Source: Paracoccus sediminilitoris (lineage in GTDB: Bacteria > Pseudomonadota > Alphaproteobacteria > Rhodobacterales > Rhodobacteraceae). Taken from it: a stretch of DNA of 64,000 bases. The notes under the pieces are model-generated. The model ran no database searches. It was given only the letters and a program-made list of their open reading frames with translations, and was not told the origin of the DNA. The translations under genes were made by a program, and so were the position numbers. Of the stretch, positions 9,809 through 18,794 are shown piece after piece. Numbering within the stretch: position 1 is the stretch's first letter; every line of letters begins with the position of its first letter. The stretch lies in contig NZ_QJPK01000004.1 in assembly GCF_003259195.1 (NCBI RefSeq), forward strand, positions 62,001 through 126,000. The letters are read 5' to 3'.

Positions 9809-10594
9809 ATGTGCCCTCCATCTCATTTTATGTTCGGGATGCTTATTGTGAACCACGAATCGTCTTCCTCGCTGAAATCCCGGTCTTCGAATCATCCAAA
9901 AAAGCGGCTGAACACGTGGCAGGCCATCAGGGCGGATGTCCTGGCCCGCATCAAATCCGGCGAATGGCCGCCCGGCGCCCTCATCCCGACCGAACAGGAT
10001 CTGGCGATCGAGATGGGATGCGCCCGCGCAACGGTCAACCGGGCGTTGCGCGAACTGGCCAATAGCGGCATCATCCAGCGGCGCCGCAAAGTCGGTACCA
10101 GGGTCGCGTCAACCTCTTCCCGCCGCACCACGCTGAGCCTGCCGGTCATCCGCGACGAGATCGAAGCGCTCGGCGCGGAATATCTTTATGCCCTTATCGA
10201 GGTCGAGATGCTCACCGGAACCGAGGGCGCGATGCGCGCGCTGCAGGTCGATCAAGGCCATGTCCTGATGCAGGTCAAGACACGTTATATGGCCAATGGC
10301 GAACCCTATTGCTGCGAGGCGATCTGGCTGAACCCCCAAGCCGTCGATCTGCCCGACCCCAAGCTATTCGCGACCGAGCCGCCGCAGGAATGGCTGACCC
10401 GCCATCTTCCCGTCCAGCAGACCCGCTTCACGATCCTTGCCGACGAGGCGTCAGGCGCCTGCGCCGCCAGCCTGGGGCTGGAATGCGGCACGCCCGTCCT
10501 TGCGATCGAGCGCGTGAATTCGATGGATGCGGTGCCGGTCAGCTTTGCGCGGCAATTCTATCCGCCCCAGCATCGGCTGGTCTTCGATGATTAG
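9809..10594 (+). CDS. GntR family transcriptional regulator with UTRA domain (HutC subfamily)
   Basis: The product has an N-terminal winged helix-turn-helix (TWQAIRADVLARIKSG, then EQDLAIEMGCARATVNRALR) and a C-terminal UTRA ligand-binding domain from about residue 120, with EAIWLNPQAV and the closing RQFYPPQHRLVF. HutC-type GntR proteins usually repress transport or catabolic genes and release DNA when a small effector binds. The start is uncertain: in-frame ATGs lie at 9809, 9830 and 9839 and none has a strong ribosome site. It diverges from the Fsr-like exporter and its last 4 bases overlap the end of the convergent acyl-CoA ligase. Confidence 0.87.
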   Translation: MCPPSHFMFGMLIVNHESSSSLKSRSSNHPKKRLNTWQAIRADVLARIKSGEWPPGALIPTEQDLAIEMGCARATVNRALRELANSGIIQRRRKVGTRVASTSSRRTTLSLPVIRDEIEALGAEYLYALIEVEMLTGTEGAMRALQVDQGHVLMQVKTRYMANGEPYCCEAIWLNPQAVDLPDPKLFATEPPQEWLTRHLPVQQTRFTILADEASGACAASLGLECGTPVLAIERVNSMDAVPVSFARQFYPPQHRLVFDD

Positions 10595-12114
10595 CTGACT
10601 TTGCCGGATTTCAGCAGATCGGCAAAGTGCTCCATCAACTTGTGCTTCAGCACCTTTCCCGTCGCGGCCGCCGGCAGGGGGCCCACCAGCAGGATATGCG
10701 TCGGCCGCTTATAGGCTGACAATCGCTCGGCCGCATGGGCGGCAAGCGCCTCGGCGGTGGTGCCGCCTTCCTGCAGCAGCTGGCAGAAAGCCAGAACCTC
10801 CTCATCCCCGCCATCGCGCTTGCGCCCGATGACCGCCGTCTGCAGGACGGCCGGGTGATCGTTCAACGCGGCCTCGACCTCGGGGGGATAAACGTTGAAA
10901 CCGCCTCGAATGATCAGCTCCTTGCAGCGCCCGACGATGTGCAGCCGGCCCTGCGGATCAAGGCGGCCCAGATCGCCGGTATGCATGAAGCCCTGATCGT
11001 CCAGCACCTGGGCCGTGGCCTCGGGGTTGCGGAAATAACCCAGCATCACATGCCGGCCGCGGGTCAGAACCTCGCCCGTGCCGGGTTCGCGTCCGACCGT
11101 TTCGTCCAGGCGGATCTCGACGCCCGGCAGGGGATGCCCGGCCGACGGATCGGGATCACCGATGCCATTGTCGGTGATGGTGACGCCCGCCGTGGTTTCG
11201 GTCATGCCGTAACCGTTCTGCAGGGCGATGCCATAAAAGGCCTCGGCCCGGCGTTTCCAATCCGGGTCAAGGGGGGCCGCACCGCTGCTGACATAGCGCA
11301 GGGGTCCCATCAGACGGGTCATGCCGCGTGCGGCGGCCTCGGCCATGATGGCAGCATGCATCTGCGGGACGGCGGGCAGGACGGTGACGCCCGCCTGCAG
11401 TGCGTCCAGCACGGCGGCCGCCGAAAAGCGCGGCACCAGCCAGATCTGCGCCGCCTTGCCGATCCCCGCACAGAGCATCGAGGTCAGCCCGAAGACATGC
11501 GTCATCGGCAGCACGCCATAGATCAGGTCCGACGGCACGATCCGCCGCAGCTTGGCCGACGACATCCCCCCGAAGACAAGGTTCCCGTGGCTCAGCATCA
11601 CGCCCTTGGGCATGCCCGTCGTGCCAGTGGTATAGAGAATCACCGCCGTCATGTCACCGCCCGCCACGACGGGCTCGGGCGTGCAGTCGCGGGCGGCGCC
11701 GACGTGCAGAATGGCGCCGCCGATCGGGGTGGGCGCTGCCTTTGCCGCCATCGCATGGGCCAACGCCGGTTCGCTGACATCGGACAGATAGATCACCAGC
11801 CGCGGGTCGGTGTGGTCCACGATCTTGGCCAGTTCCGGCCCCGTCATCCGCGCATTGACCGGTACCGACACCGCATCCATCCGGCTGGTCGCCATCAGCA
11901 GCACGGGGATCGAGACCGAATTTTCCGACACGATCACCAACCTGTCGCCGGGCCGCACGCCAAGGGCGCGCAATTCGCCGATGGCCTGTTCAATGCGGCC
12001 GTCCAGCTGGGCATAGCTCAGCGCGTCGCCCGTTCCGTCGCGCAGGGCGGGACGGTCGGCATGGTCGGCCAGACTCTGGTCCAGCAGGTGGTGGATACGT
12101 GTCGGTGTCGTCAT
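10591..12114 (-). CDS. Acyl-CoA ligase (AMP-forming), last gene of the TRAP/beta-oxidation operon
   Basis: The 507-residue product is an ANL-superfamily adenylate-forming ligase that activates a carboxylic acid with ATP and CoA. It has the phosphate loop TTGTTGMPKG, the NGYGMTET motif, the HTGDLGR hinge region and the C-terminal catalytic Lys region ATGKVLKHKL. The ATG at 12114 overlaps the stop of the enoyl-CoA hydratase by 4 bases. Being in one operon with a TRAP importer, it most likely activates the imported acid so the downstream beta-oxidation enzymes can act. It fills the role of PimA in the Rhodopseudomonas pim operon; chain length and substrate are not readable from sequence. Confidence 0.88.
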   Translation of the reverse strand: MTTPTRIHHLLDQSLADHADRPALRDGTGDALSYAQLDGRIEQAIGELRALGVRPGDRLVIVSENSVSIPVLLMATSRMDAVSVPVNARMTGPELAKIVDHTDPRLVIYLSDVSEPALAHAMAAKAAPTPIGGAILHVGAARDCTPEPVVAGGDMTAVILYTTGTTGMPKGVMLSHGNLVFGGMSSAKLRRIVPSDLIYGVLPMTHVFGLTSMLCAGIGKAAQIWLVPRFSAAAVLDALQAGVTVLPAVPQMHAAIMAEAAARGMTRLMGPLRYVSSGAAPLDPDWKRRAEAFYGIALQNGYGMTETTAGVTITDNGIGDPDPSAGHPLPGVEIRLDETVGREPGTGEVLTRGRHVMLGYFRNPEATAQVLDDQGFMHTGDLGRLDPQGRLHIVGRCKELIIRGGFNVYPPEVEAALNDHPAVLQTAVIGRKRDGGDEEVLAFCQLLQEGGTTAEALAAHAAERLSAYKRPTHILLVGPLPAAATGKVLKHKLMEHFADLLKSGKVS

Positions 12115-12908
12115 GTCGCCTCGCGCAATCTGCGGAAATCGGGGGGGCGCTTGGCCAAGAAGGCGCTGATGCCTTCGCCGGCCTCGCGGGCGGCCAGGGC
12201 ATGGGCCATGGCATCGCGTTCGGCCGCCAGCTGCGCCTCGAAGGCGGTGGCGCGCCAGCCAGTCAGCAAGCGCTTGATCGCGGCCTGCGCCTCGGCGGGA
12301 CCTTGGGCCAGGCGGTCGGCCATGGCCATGGCGGCCATGATCGCCTCGCCGGGTTCGGTCAGCTGGTTCACGACGCCAAGGGCGTGCAGGCGTCCGGCGG
12401 TGACGGGCTGGCCGGTCAGGCACATCTCGGCGGCGATCTGCGGCGGCAGGGCAGCCCCCAATGCGGCGGTCAGCCCGCCATCGGGCACCAGCCCCGCGTT
12501 CACATAGGCGGCGGTGAACTTGGCGTCATGCGCGGAAATCACCATGTCGCAGGCCAGCGCCAGCGACAGGCCGGCACCCGCCGCACCGCCTTCGACCACG
12601 GCGATGACGGGGCGCGGGCAATGCACGACGGCGCGGATCAGGTCGTTCAGCGCGTCGATCCGGGCGCGGCGCTGATCCTCGTCCATCTGCTGGGCGGTGA
12701 TCAGGGCATTCAGATCGCCCCCGGCGCAGAAGAAGTCTCCCTCGCCCATCAGGATCACGGCCCCGATGCGCGGCTGTTCGGCGGCCATCTGCAACGCCTC
12801 GTGCAGGCCGTCATAGAATTCATGGGTCAGCGCGTTGCGCCGCGCGGCGTTGCGGTTCTCGACGACAAGGCGGTCGCCAAGATCGCTGATTTCACAATGA
12901 GGGTTCAT
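12111..12908 (-). CDS. Enoyl-CoA hydratase/isomerase family protein
   Basis: The 265-residue product is a crotonase-fold enzyme. The oxyanion-hole segments are FFCAGGDLN (about residues 60-68) and GGAAGAGLSLALACD (about 106-120). The usual catalytic Glu positions are not both obvious: the region after AYVNAGLVPDGG has Asp where many hydratases have Glu, so it may be an isomerase or another crotonase activity. It is linked by ATGA overlaps on both sides, to the thioesterase upstream and the acyl-CoA ligase downstream. The operon already has a hydratase domain in the FadB-like protein, so this one may deal with an unusual double bond or branch. Confidence 0.85.
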   Translation of the reverse strand: MNPHCEISDLGDRLVVENRNAARRNALTHEFYDGLHEALQMAAEQPRIGAVILMGEGDFFCAGGDLNALITAQQMDEDQRRARIDALNDLIRAVVHCPRPVIAVVEGGAAGAGLSLALACDMVISAHDAKFTAAYVNAGLVPDGGLTAALGAALPPQIAAEMCLTGQPVTAGRLHALGVVNQLTEPGEAIMAAMAMADRLAQGPAEAQAAIKRLLTGWRATAFEAQLAAERDAMAHALAAREAGEGISAFLAKRPPDFRRLREAT

Positions 12909-13312
12909 CGGGCCTCCGGGGGTCTGGACTTGCGGAACACGCCGGTCGCGGTGGCGATCAGCGTGCCGTCCTGATGGCGCAATTCGCCCTCGACAAACAA
13001 GGTGCTGCTGCCGCCCCCGGTGATGCGCCCGATGGCCTGAACCTGGCCCGGCCGTCCCGGCGCCAGATAGTTCACCGTCAGGGCCAGCGTGGTGAAGGGA
13101 TGCCGGCCAGTGTCATCGACCGACAGGCTGGCCGTCGCCCCCATCGCATTGTCCAGCAGCGTCGCTGCGATCCCGCCATGCAGGATGTCCTGGCGGTTCA
13201 GGTGGCGGTCGTCCAGATCCAGGCTGCACCGGGCGCGGCGATCATCGCCGCCCACGTCCAGCACATATCCCAACAGCCGCTGCGTGCCCGTTTCGTCGCG
13301 GATCACGCCCAT
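12905..13312 (-). CDS. PaaI-type hotdog-fold acyl-CoA thioesterase
   Basis: The product, 135 residues from the chosen start, is a hotdog-fold thioesterase with the DILHGGIAATLLDNAMG segment typical of PaaI-like enzymes, which hydrolyse acyl-CoA and relieve CoA sequestration. The frame stays open to 13366 but that would overlap the acyl-CoA dehydrogenase; ATG at 13312 comes one base after its TGA (TGAGATG), which fits the tight coupling of this operon. Its stop overlaps the enoyl-CoA hydratase start by 4 bases. Its probable job is to clear dead-end CoA thioesters of this pathway. Confidence 0.83.
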   Translation of the reverse strand: MGVIRDETGTQRLLGYVLDVGGDDRRARCSLDLDDRHLNRQDILHGGIAATLLDNAMGATASLSVDDTGRHPFTTLALTVNYLAPGRPGQVQAIGRITGGGSSTLFVEGELRHQDGTLIATATGVFRKSRPPEAR

Positions 13313-13313
13313 C

Positions 13314-14330
13314 TCAGCCCCAAACCGGTTCGCCAAGCGCAAACCGCTCCAGATGGTAATCGGCATCTCCCATCGCCGTATCGGCGGCCAGCAGGCGGCG
13401 GATCATGCCTGCAAGGGCGTATTCCTCGGTCATGCCGATGCCGCCATGCAGCTGAACCGATTCCTCGGCCACCAAGCGGGCGACGCGGCCCACGGTCGCC
13501 TTGCAGGCCTGCACGTGGCGGTCGCGGATGGCCGGATCGGCGGTCAGGTGCCCGGACAGATTGGTGACGGCGGAACGGGCCTGTTCGACCTCGACCGCCA
13601 TGTCGGCGACGCGATGGGCCAGCGCCTGGAATTCCAGGATCGCGCGGCCGAACTGCTTGCGGGTTTTCAGGTAATCCAGCGTCAGCTCGGTCGCCGCGAT
13701 GATGCCGCCCAGTGCAAAGGCCGAATGGCCCAGCACGCCGCGCGACAGGGCACCGCCGAAATCGGACAGCGCGCCAAGGCGGGTGGCGGGGGTGGCCTCG
13801 AAGGTCAGATCGGCGCCGCGTCCGCCTTCCATCAGCGGATAGGCGTTCAGCGTCAGCCCCGAGGCATTGGCATCAACCAGCCACAGCGCATCGGCGGTGG
13901 TGACGATGATGGCGCGGGCATCCTCGGCCCCGGCCACCATGGTCTTGCGGCCCGTCAGGCTGTCGCCCTCGGCGCGGATCGCCACGCCGCGATCGTATCG
14001 CGTACCGGGCTCGGCATCGGCGAAGGCCACGCGCGCGGTGCCCTCGGCCACCTCGGCCGCCAGATCGCCCTGCCCCGCCGCGGCCAGGACGGATGCCCCG
14101 ATCATCGCCGCGACCAGCGGGAGGCTGGCGCCCGCGCGGCCCAGTTCCTCGAAGGTCAGGGCGATGGCCGCACCGCTGCCGTCAAAGCCGCCCTCATCTT
14201 CCGTCAGCAGGGCGCCGATGACGCCGGCCTCGGCCAGCGCGGGCCACAGGTCGTCGCCCTGATGGCGGGTCAGCAACCCGCGCAGCGTGTCCTGAAGCAT
14301 GCGGTGTTCATCGGAAAGCGCAAAATCCAT
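13314..14330 (-). CDS. Acyl-CoA dehydrogenase, small subunit type (PimD-like)
   Basis: The 338-residue product is a short acyl-CoA dehydrogenase, a FAD enzyme that makes the 2,3-double bond of an acyl-CoA. The N-terminal helix domain (ALSDEHRMLQDTLRG) and the C-terminal helical domain (TRKQFGRAILEFQALAHR and QLHGGIGMTEEYAL) are clear. The middle beta domain is shorter and diverged. It lies 4 bases downstream of a second, longer dehydrogenase, the same arrangement as the PimC/PimD large and small subunits, so the two probably form one heteromeric enzyme. The TEEY segment offers a possible catalytic acidic residue. Start at 14330 gives the family N-terminus. Confidence 0.85.
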   Translation of the reverse strand: MDFALSDEHRMLQDTLRGLLTRHQGDDLWPALAEAGVIGALLTEDEGGFDGSGAAIALTFEELGRAGASLPLVAAMIGASVLAAAGQGDLAAEVAEGTARVAFADAEPGTRYDRGVAIRAEGDSLTGRKTMVAGAEDARAIIVTTADALWLVDANASGLTLNAYPLMEGGRGADLTFEATPATRLGALSDFGGALSRGVLGHSAFALGGIIAATELTLDYLKTRKQFGRAILEFQALAHRVADMAVEVEQARSAVTNLSGHLTADPAIRDRHVQACKATVGRVARLVAEESVQLHGGIGMTEEYALAGMIRRLLAADTAMGDADYHLERFALGEPVWG

Positions 14331-14334
14331 CGCC

Positions 14335-15522
14335 TTATCCTTTCGCCAGAGTGCCGGCGATGATGCCGCGCTGGATCTCGTTCGAGCCGCCATAGATCGA
14401 CAGCTTGCGGTTGTTCAGATAGCTGGCCGTGGCCGAAAGGACGTCATCGGCCTCCAGCGGCTGGCCCTGATTGCCCGTCTCCATCGGCAGGGCCTGCGCC
14501 CATCCGCCATAGGCGCGCCGCGTCAGCGCATCCAGCTGCTGGCGAATCTGGGTGCCCTTGATCTTGAGCATGCTGCTTTCGACGCCCGGTGCCTGCCCTT
14601 GAGCCGCGGCCGACAACATGCGCAGGTTCGTGGTGGACATGGCCATCAGCTCGATTTCCGTAGTGGCGATCTGAGCTGCGAACAGCGGGTCTTGGTCCAG
14701 CGGCTTGCCGCGATGGGTCTGCGCCTTGGCCACACGCTTCAGGTTGTCCAGCGCCGCCGTCGCGAAACCGACGCCCGCGATATTGGTGCGTTCATGGGTC
14801 AGCAGGTACTTGGCATAGGTCCAGCCTTCGTTTTCCGTACCGACCAGGTTTTCGACCGGAACCTTGACGTCGTCGAAAAAGACCTCGTTCACCTCGGCGG
14901 TGCCGTCCAGCAGCACGATGGGACGGACGCTGACACCCGGCGTTTCCATGTCGATCAGCAGGAAGCTGATGCCTTCCTGCTTCTTGCCCTCGGTCGAGGT
15001 GCGCACGAGGCAGAAGATCATGTTGGCGTGCTGGCCAAGCGTGGTCCAGGTCTTCTGCCCGTTGACGACGTAATGGCCACCCTGACGTTCCGCGCGACAG
15101 CGCAGGCCCGCAAGGTCCGACCCCGCCCCAGGTTCGGAATAGCCTTGGCACCACCAGTCATCGCCGTTCAGGATGCGCGGCAGCCAATAGTCCTGCTGTT
15201 CCTTGCTGCCGAATTTCTGCAGGACCGGCCCCAGCATGGCGATGCCGAAGGGCACGATGCGCGGGGCATGGGCCTTGGCGGATTCCTCCTCGAAGATGTG
15301 GCGCTGGATGGCGGTCCAGCCTGCGCCGCCGAATTCGCGCGGCCAGTTGCCCGCCAGCCAGCCCTTGGAATGCAGCTTGGCGTGCCAGCCTTCCATCTCG
15401 GCCTTGGTCAGGGATTTGTGCAGGCGGTTCTTTTCGGCCAGCGCCGGGTCCAGCTCGGCCTGCAGGAAATCGCGAACCTCGGCGGCGAAAGCCTGTTCGT
15501 CGGGGGTGAAACGCATATCCAT
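14335..15522 (-). CDS. Acyl-CoA dehydrogenase, large subunit type (PimC-like)
   Basis: The 395-residue product resembles the large subunit of pimeloyl-CoA-type dehydrogenases. It shows MRFTPDEQAFAAEVRDFL, the FAD-binding segments CQGYSEPGAGSDLAGL and NGQKTWTTLGQHA, and the C-terminal NNRKLSIYGGSNEIQRGI. In many acyl-CoA dehydrogenases the last motif is YEGT/S and its Glu is the catalytic base; here it is YGGS, so the base is missing at that place. This fits a heteromer whose partner, encoded 4 bases downstream, supplies it. Start ATG at 15522 overlaps the thiolase stop by one base (TGATG). Confidence 0.88.
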   Translation of the reverse strand: MDMRFTPDEQAFAAEVRDFLQAELDPALAEKNRLHKSLTKAEMEGWHAKLHSKGWLAGNWPREFGGAGWTAIQRHIFEEESAKAHAPRIVPFGIAMLGPVLQKFGSKEQQDYWLPRILNGDDWWCQGYSEPGAGSDLAGLRCRAERQGGHYVVNGQKTWTTLGQHANMIFCLVRTSTEGKKQEGISFLLIDMETPGVSVRPIVLLDGTAEVNEVFFDDVKVPVENLVGTENEGWTYAKYLLTHERTNIAGVGFATAALDNLKRVAKAQTHRGKPLDQDPLFAAQIATTEIELMAMSTTNLRMLSAAAQGQAPGVESSMLKIKGTQIRQQLDALTRRAYGGWAQALPMETGNQGQPLEADDVLSATASYLNNRKLSIYGGSNEIQRGIIAGTLAKG

Positions 15523-16697
15523 CAGAAGAACTCCACAAGTCCGGCGGCGCCTTGGCCCCCGCCCACACACATCGTGACAACGCCCCATTTGGCGCGGCGA
15601 CGCTGGCCTTCGCGCAGGATGTGCCCTGCGGCCCGCGCGCCCGTCATGCCGAAGGGATGCCCGATCGAGATCGCCCCGCCATTGACGTTGTATTTCGCCG
15701 GATCGATGCCCAGCACGTCGCGGCAATAGAGGCACTGGCTGGCGAAAGCCTCGTTCAGTTCCCAAAGGTCGATGTCGTCGACGCTGAGGCCCGCGCGTTC
15801 CAGCAGGCGCGGCACGGCGAAGATCGGGCCGATGCCCATTTCATCGGGCGCGCAGCCTGCGACCGCGAAACCACGGAAGGCACCAAGCGGAGTCAGCCCC
15901 TCGGCGGCCGCCAGATCGGCGTCCATGACCAGCAGCGCCGCCGCTCCGTCCGACAGCTGCGAGGCATTGCCTGCGGTGATGAAGTTGCCGGGCCCGCGCA
16001 CGGGTTCAAGCTTGGCAAGGTTCTCCAGCGTGGTGCCGGGCCGGTTGCCTTCGTCGGCAGAGATGGTGACCTCTTCCTCGCGGGTTTCGCCGGTGGCCTT
16101 GTCGGTGACCTTCTTGGTGACGGTCATCGGAATGATCTCATCGTCGAAGATACCGGCCTGTTGCGCCGCGGCGGTGCGGGCCTGCGACTCGACGGCATAT
16201 TCGTCCTGCGCCTGGCGGCTGATGTCGTAACGCGCGGCGACATTGTCGGCGGTCTCGATCATGGTGACATAGAGGTCGGGGCGGTTCGCCTCGATCCAGG
16301 CTTCGCGCGAATTGCGCACGGGGGGCTGAACCATGGAAATGCTTTCCACGCCACCGACCAGAATGGCGCGCGCATCTTCCTGCGCGACCATATGCGCGCC
16401 CATCGCCAGCGCCTGCAGGCCGGATGCGCAGAAGCGGTTGACAGTCGTGCCTGCGACGCTGTCGGGCAGGCCCGCGCGGATCACGGCCTGACGGGCGATA
16501 TTGCCGCCCGTCACGTATTCCGGATAGCCGCAGCCCCAGATGCTGTCCTCGATCAGGGCGGGGTCGATGCCCGCGCGGTCCACCACGGCGCGCGCGACGG
16601 CACCCGCCATGACGGCCCCGTGGGTCATGTTGAAGGCTCCACGCCCGGCCTTGCCGATGGGCGTGCGGGCGGTCGAGACGATGACCGGCTGTTTCAT
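15522..16697 (-). CDS. Acetyl-CoA C-acyltransferase (thiolase)
   Basis: The 391-residue product is a thiolase with all three signatures: the active-site Cys in VNRFCASGLQ (about residue 90), GGAISIGHPFGMTGAR near residue 345 with the His, and MCVGGGQGAAGL with the second Cys near residue 377. It cleaves 3-ketoacyl-CoA with CoA, ending each beta-oxidation round. The ATG at 16697 overlaps the FadB-like stop by 4 bases. In the Rhodopseudomonas pim operon the corresponding gene is pimB; assignment to a dicarboxylate or any other substrate is inference. Confidence 0.93.
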   Translation of the reverse strand: MKQPVIVSTARTPIGKAGRGAFNMTHGAVMAGAVARAVVDRAGIDPALIEDSIWGCGYPEYVTGGNIARQAVIRAGLPDSVAGTTVNRFCASGLQALAMGAHMVAQEDARAILVGGVESISMVQPPVRNSREAWIEANRPDLYVTMIETADNVAARYDISRQAQDEYAVESQARTAAAQQAGIFDDEIIPMTVTKKVTDKATGETREEEVTISADEGNRPGTTLENLAKLEPVRGPGNFITAGNASQLSDGAAALLVMDADLAAAEGLTPLGAFRGFAVAGCAPDEMGIGPIFAVPRLLERAGLSVDDIDLWELNEAFASQCLYCRDVLGIDPAKYNVNGGAISIGHPFGMTGARAAGHILREGQRRRAKWGVVTMCVGGGQGAAGLVEFF

Positions 16698-18784
16698 GCG
16701 GGTTTCCCTTCGTTCAGTTCGGCAAAGCTGCCACCGCGCTGCGCCAGATCGCGCAGCAGGGGGGCCACCTGCCAGTAATGGTCGTCGGTTTCGGCAAAGC
16801 CTTCGATATCGGCCACGATGCTGGCCAGACCCTGCCGGTCGGCCCAATGCAGCGGGCCGCCGCGCCAGCGCGGAAAGCCGTATCCGTTCAGCAGCACCAC
16901 ATCGACATCCAGCGGGCGCAGGGCGGTGCCGTCCTGCACGACGCGGGCGGATTCGTTCACCATCGCCGCCATGTAACGGGCCACGATCTCTGCATCGGTG
17001 AAATCGCGCGGCGTGATGCCCAGATCGGCGCGGACCTGCGTCAGCAGATCCTCCAGCGCCGGGTCCTGCCGCCCGTTCGGGCTGTCCGCATCATAAATGT
17101 AGTAACCCTGCCCCGATTTCCGCCCCAGACGGCCCTGTTCGTACAGGCGATCGGCAAAGACCGGCACGCGGTCGCGCGGATGCAGATCGGCCGCCTTCCG
17201 CTGGCGGGTGAAATAGCCGATGTCCAGCCCCGCAAGGTCCGACACGGCATAGGGCCCCATCGCAAAGCCGAAATCGGTCAGCGCGCGGTCGATCTGATAG
17301 GGCGATGCCCCGTCCAGCACCATCGCATCCGCCGCCGCCCGGTAATGCGACAGAATGCGGTTGCCGATGAAGCCGTCGCAGACGCCCGCGCGCACGGCGA
17401 TTTTCTTCAGCTTGCGGGCCAAGGCAAAGCCGGTCGCGGTGACATCGGGGGCGGTCTTTTCGGCGACCACCACCTCCAGCAAACGCATCACATGGGCAGG
17501 GGAGAAGAAATGCAGTCCGATCACGTCCTGCGGACGGCCGGTCACGGCGGCGATGCGGTTCACGTCCAGATAGGATGTATTCGTGGCCAGAATTGCGCCG
17601 GGCTTGGCGATGGCGTCCAGGCGGGTGAAGACCTCCTCCTTGACCTCCATCTTCTCGAAGACGGCCTCGATGATCAGGTCTGCCTGCGACAGGGCGGCGT
17701 AATCGCCCGCGGCGCGGAAGCGGCCCGACAGGATCGCGTCGCGTTTCTCGGCCTTCAGCTTGCCACGCTTGACGCTGCCCTCCAGCATCTTGGCCACGCC
17801 TTCGGCGGCCTTTTCCGCGGCCGCGTCATCGCGTTCGACCAGCGTGACGTCCAATCCGGCCAGCAGCGCCGACACGGCGATGCCCGCCCCCATCGTGCCG
17901 CCGCCGATCACGCCGATCCGGTCGATGGCGCGCGGCGTGACGCCCGCGATCTCGGGCAGTTGGGCCACGGCGCGTTCGCTGAAAAAGGCGTGGATCATCG
18001 CGGCCCGCTGCGGGGTCTGCATCAGTTCCAGAAACTTGGCGCGTTCCTGCGCGATGCCTTTGGCCAAGGGCAGGTCCAGACCCTCGATCACCGCATCGAT
18101 GGCGCGGGCCTGCGCCACCTGTCCGGGGACCTTGCGCGCCAGCTTGGCCTTGATCTGTTCGACCAGCGCCGGATCATTGGCGGGGGCCGGCAGGTCACCC
18201 GTCCGGCGCGGCGCGGTGCCGGCCAGTTCGCGGGCCAGATCCATGGCATCGGCGGTCAGGTCGCCCTGCGACAGGCGGTCGATCAGGCCCAGATCAAGCG
18301 CCTCGGGGGCGGCGACCTGGCGGGCCGAGCTGACCATGTCCAACGCCGGGGCCAAGCCCGTCAGGCGCGGCAGGCGCTGCGTGCCACCGGCGCCCGGCAA
18401 GAGGCCCAACGTCACCTCGGGCAGGCCCATCCGGGCCTGGGGTGCGGCGATGCGGGCATGGGCGCCAAGCGCCAGTTCCAGACCGCCGCCAAGGGCGGTG
18501 CCGTGGATCGCGGCGACGACGGGCTTATCCACCGCCTCCAGCCGGTTGATCAGGTCGGGCAGATAGGGTTCGACCGGACGCTTGCCAAATTCGGAGATAT
18601 CGGCCCCCGCCACCCAGGTGCGTCCATCGCACAGCAGCACCGCGGACAGCGCCTGATCGTCGCCGGCAAAGGTGTCGATGGCCGTGGCCAGACCTTCACG
18701 GACAGCATGGGACATGGCGTTCACGGGCGGGTTGGCAATGGTGATGACGCCGACCGCGCCATCGCGGTGATAGGTCACGGGCAT
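16694..18784 (-). CDS. FadB/FadJ-like fusion: enoyl-CoA hydratase and 3-hydroxyacyl-CoA dehydrogenase
   Basis: The 696-residue product joins a crotonase domain (about 1-190; GTALGGGLELALGAHARIA with MGLPEVTLGLLPGAGGTQR, which has the catalytic Glu) to a 3-hydroxyacyl-CoA dehydrogenase (about 295-690). The NAD site is IGVIGGGTMGAGIAVS and the catalytic His is in GLHFFSPAHVM. It hydrates the enoyl-CoA and oxidises the alcohol to the ketoacyl-CoA. I chose ATG 18784 because GAAGGAGG lies 5 bases ahead; an alternative ATG at 18802 would overlap iclR. It corresponds to PimF in the Rhodopseudomonas pim operon. A missing match in either half was not seen. Confidence 0.93.
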   Translation of the reverse strand: MPVTYHRDGAVGVITIANPPVNAMSHAVREGLATAIDTFAGDDQALSAVLLCDGRTWVAGADISEFGKRPVEPYLPDLINRLEAVDKPVVAAIHGTALGGGLELALGAHARIAAPQARMGLPEVTLGLLPGAGGTQRLPRLTGLAPALDMVSSARQVAAPEALDLGLIDRLSQGDLTADAMDLARELAGTAPRRTGDLPAPANDPALVEQIKAKLARKVPGQVAQARAIDAVIEGLDLPLAKGIAQERAKFLELMQTPQRAAMIHAFFSERAVAQLPEIAGVTPRAIDRIGVIGGGTMGAGIAVSALLAGLDVTLVERDDAAAEKAAEGVAKMLEGSVKRGKLKAEKRDAILSGRFRAAGDYAALSQADLIIEAVFEKMEVKEEVFTRLDAIAKPGAILATNTSYLDVNRIAAVTGRPQDVIGLHFFSPAHVMRLLEVVVAEKTAPDVTATGFALARKLKKIAVRAGVCDGFIGNRILSHYRAAADAMVLDGASPYQIDRALTDFGFAMGPYAVSDLAGLDIGYFTRQRKAADLHPRDRVPVFADRLYEQGRLGRKSGQGYYIYDADSPNGRQDPALEDLLTQVRADLGITPRDFTDAEIVARYMAAMVNESARVVQDGTALRPLDVDVVLLNGYGFPRWRGGPLHWADRQGLASIVADIEGFAETDDHYWQVAPLLRDLAQRGGSFAELNEGKPA

Positions 18785-18794
18785 GAGGCCTCCT

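Noticed and set aside
12905..13366. A longer thioesterase reading from 13366
   Set aside because: It would overlap the acyl-CoA dehydrogenase by 53 bases, while ATG 13312 sits one base after that gene's stop and keeps the whole hotdog domain.
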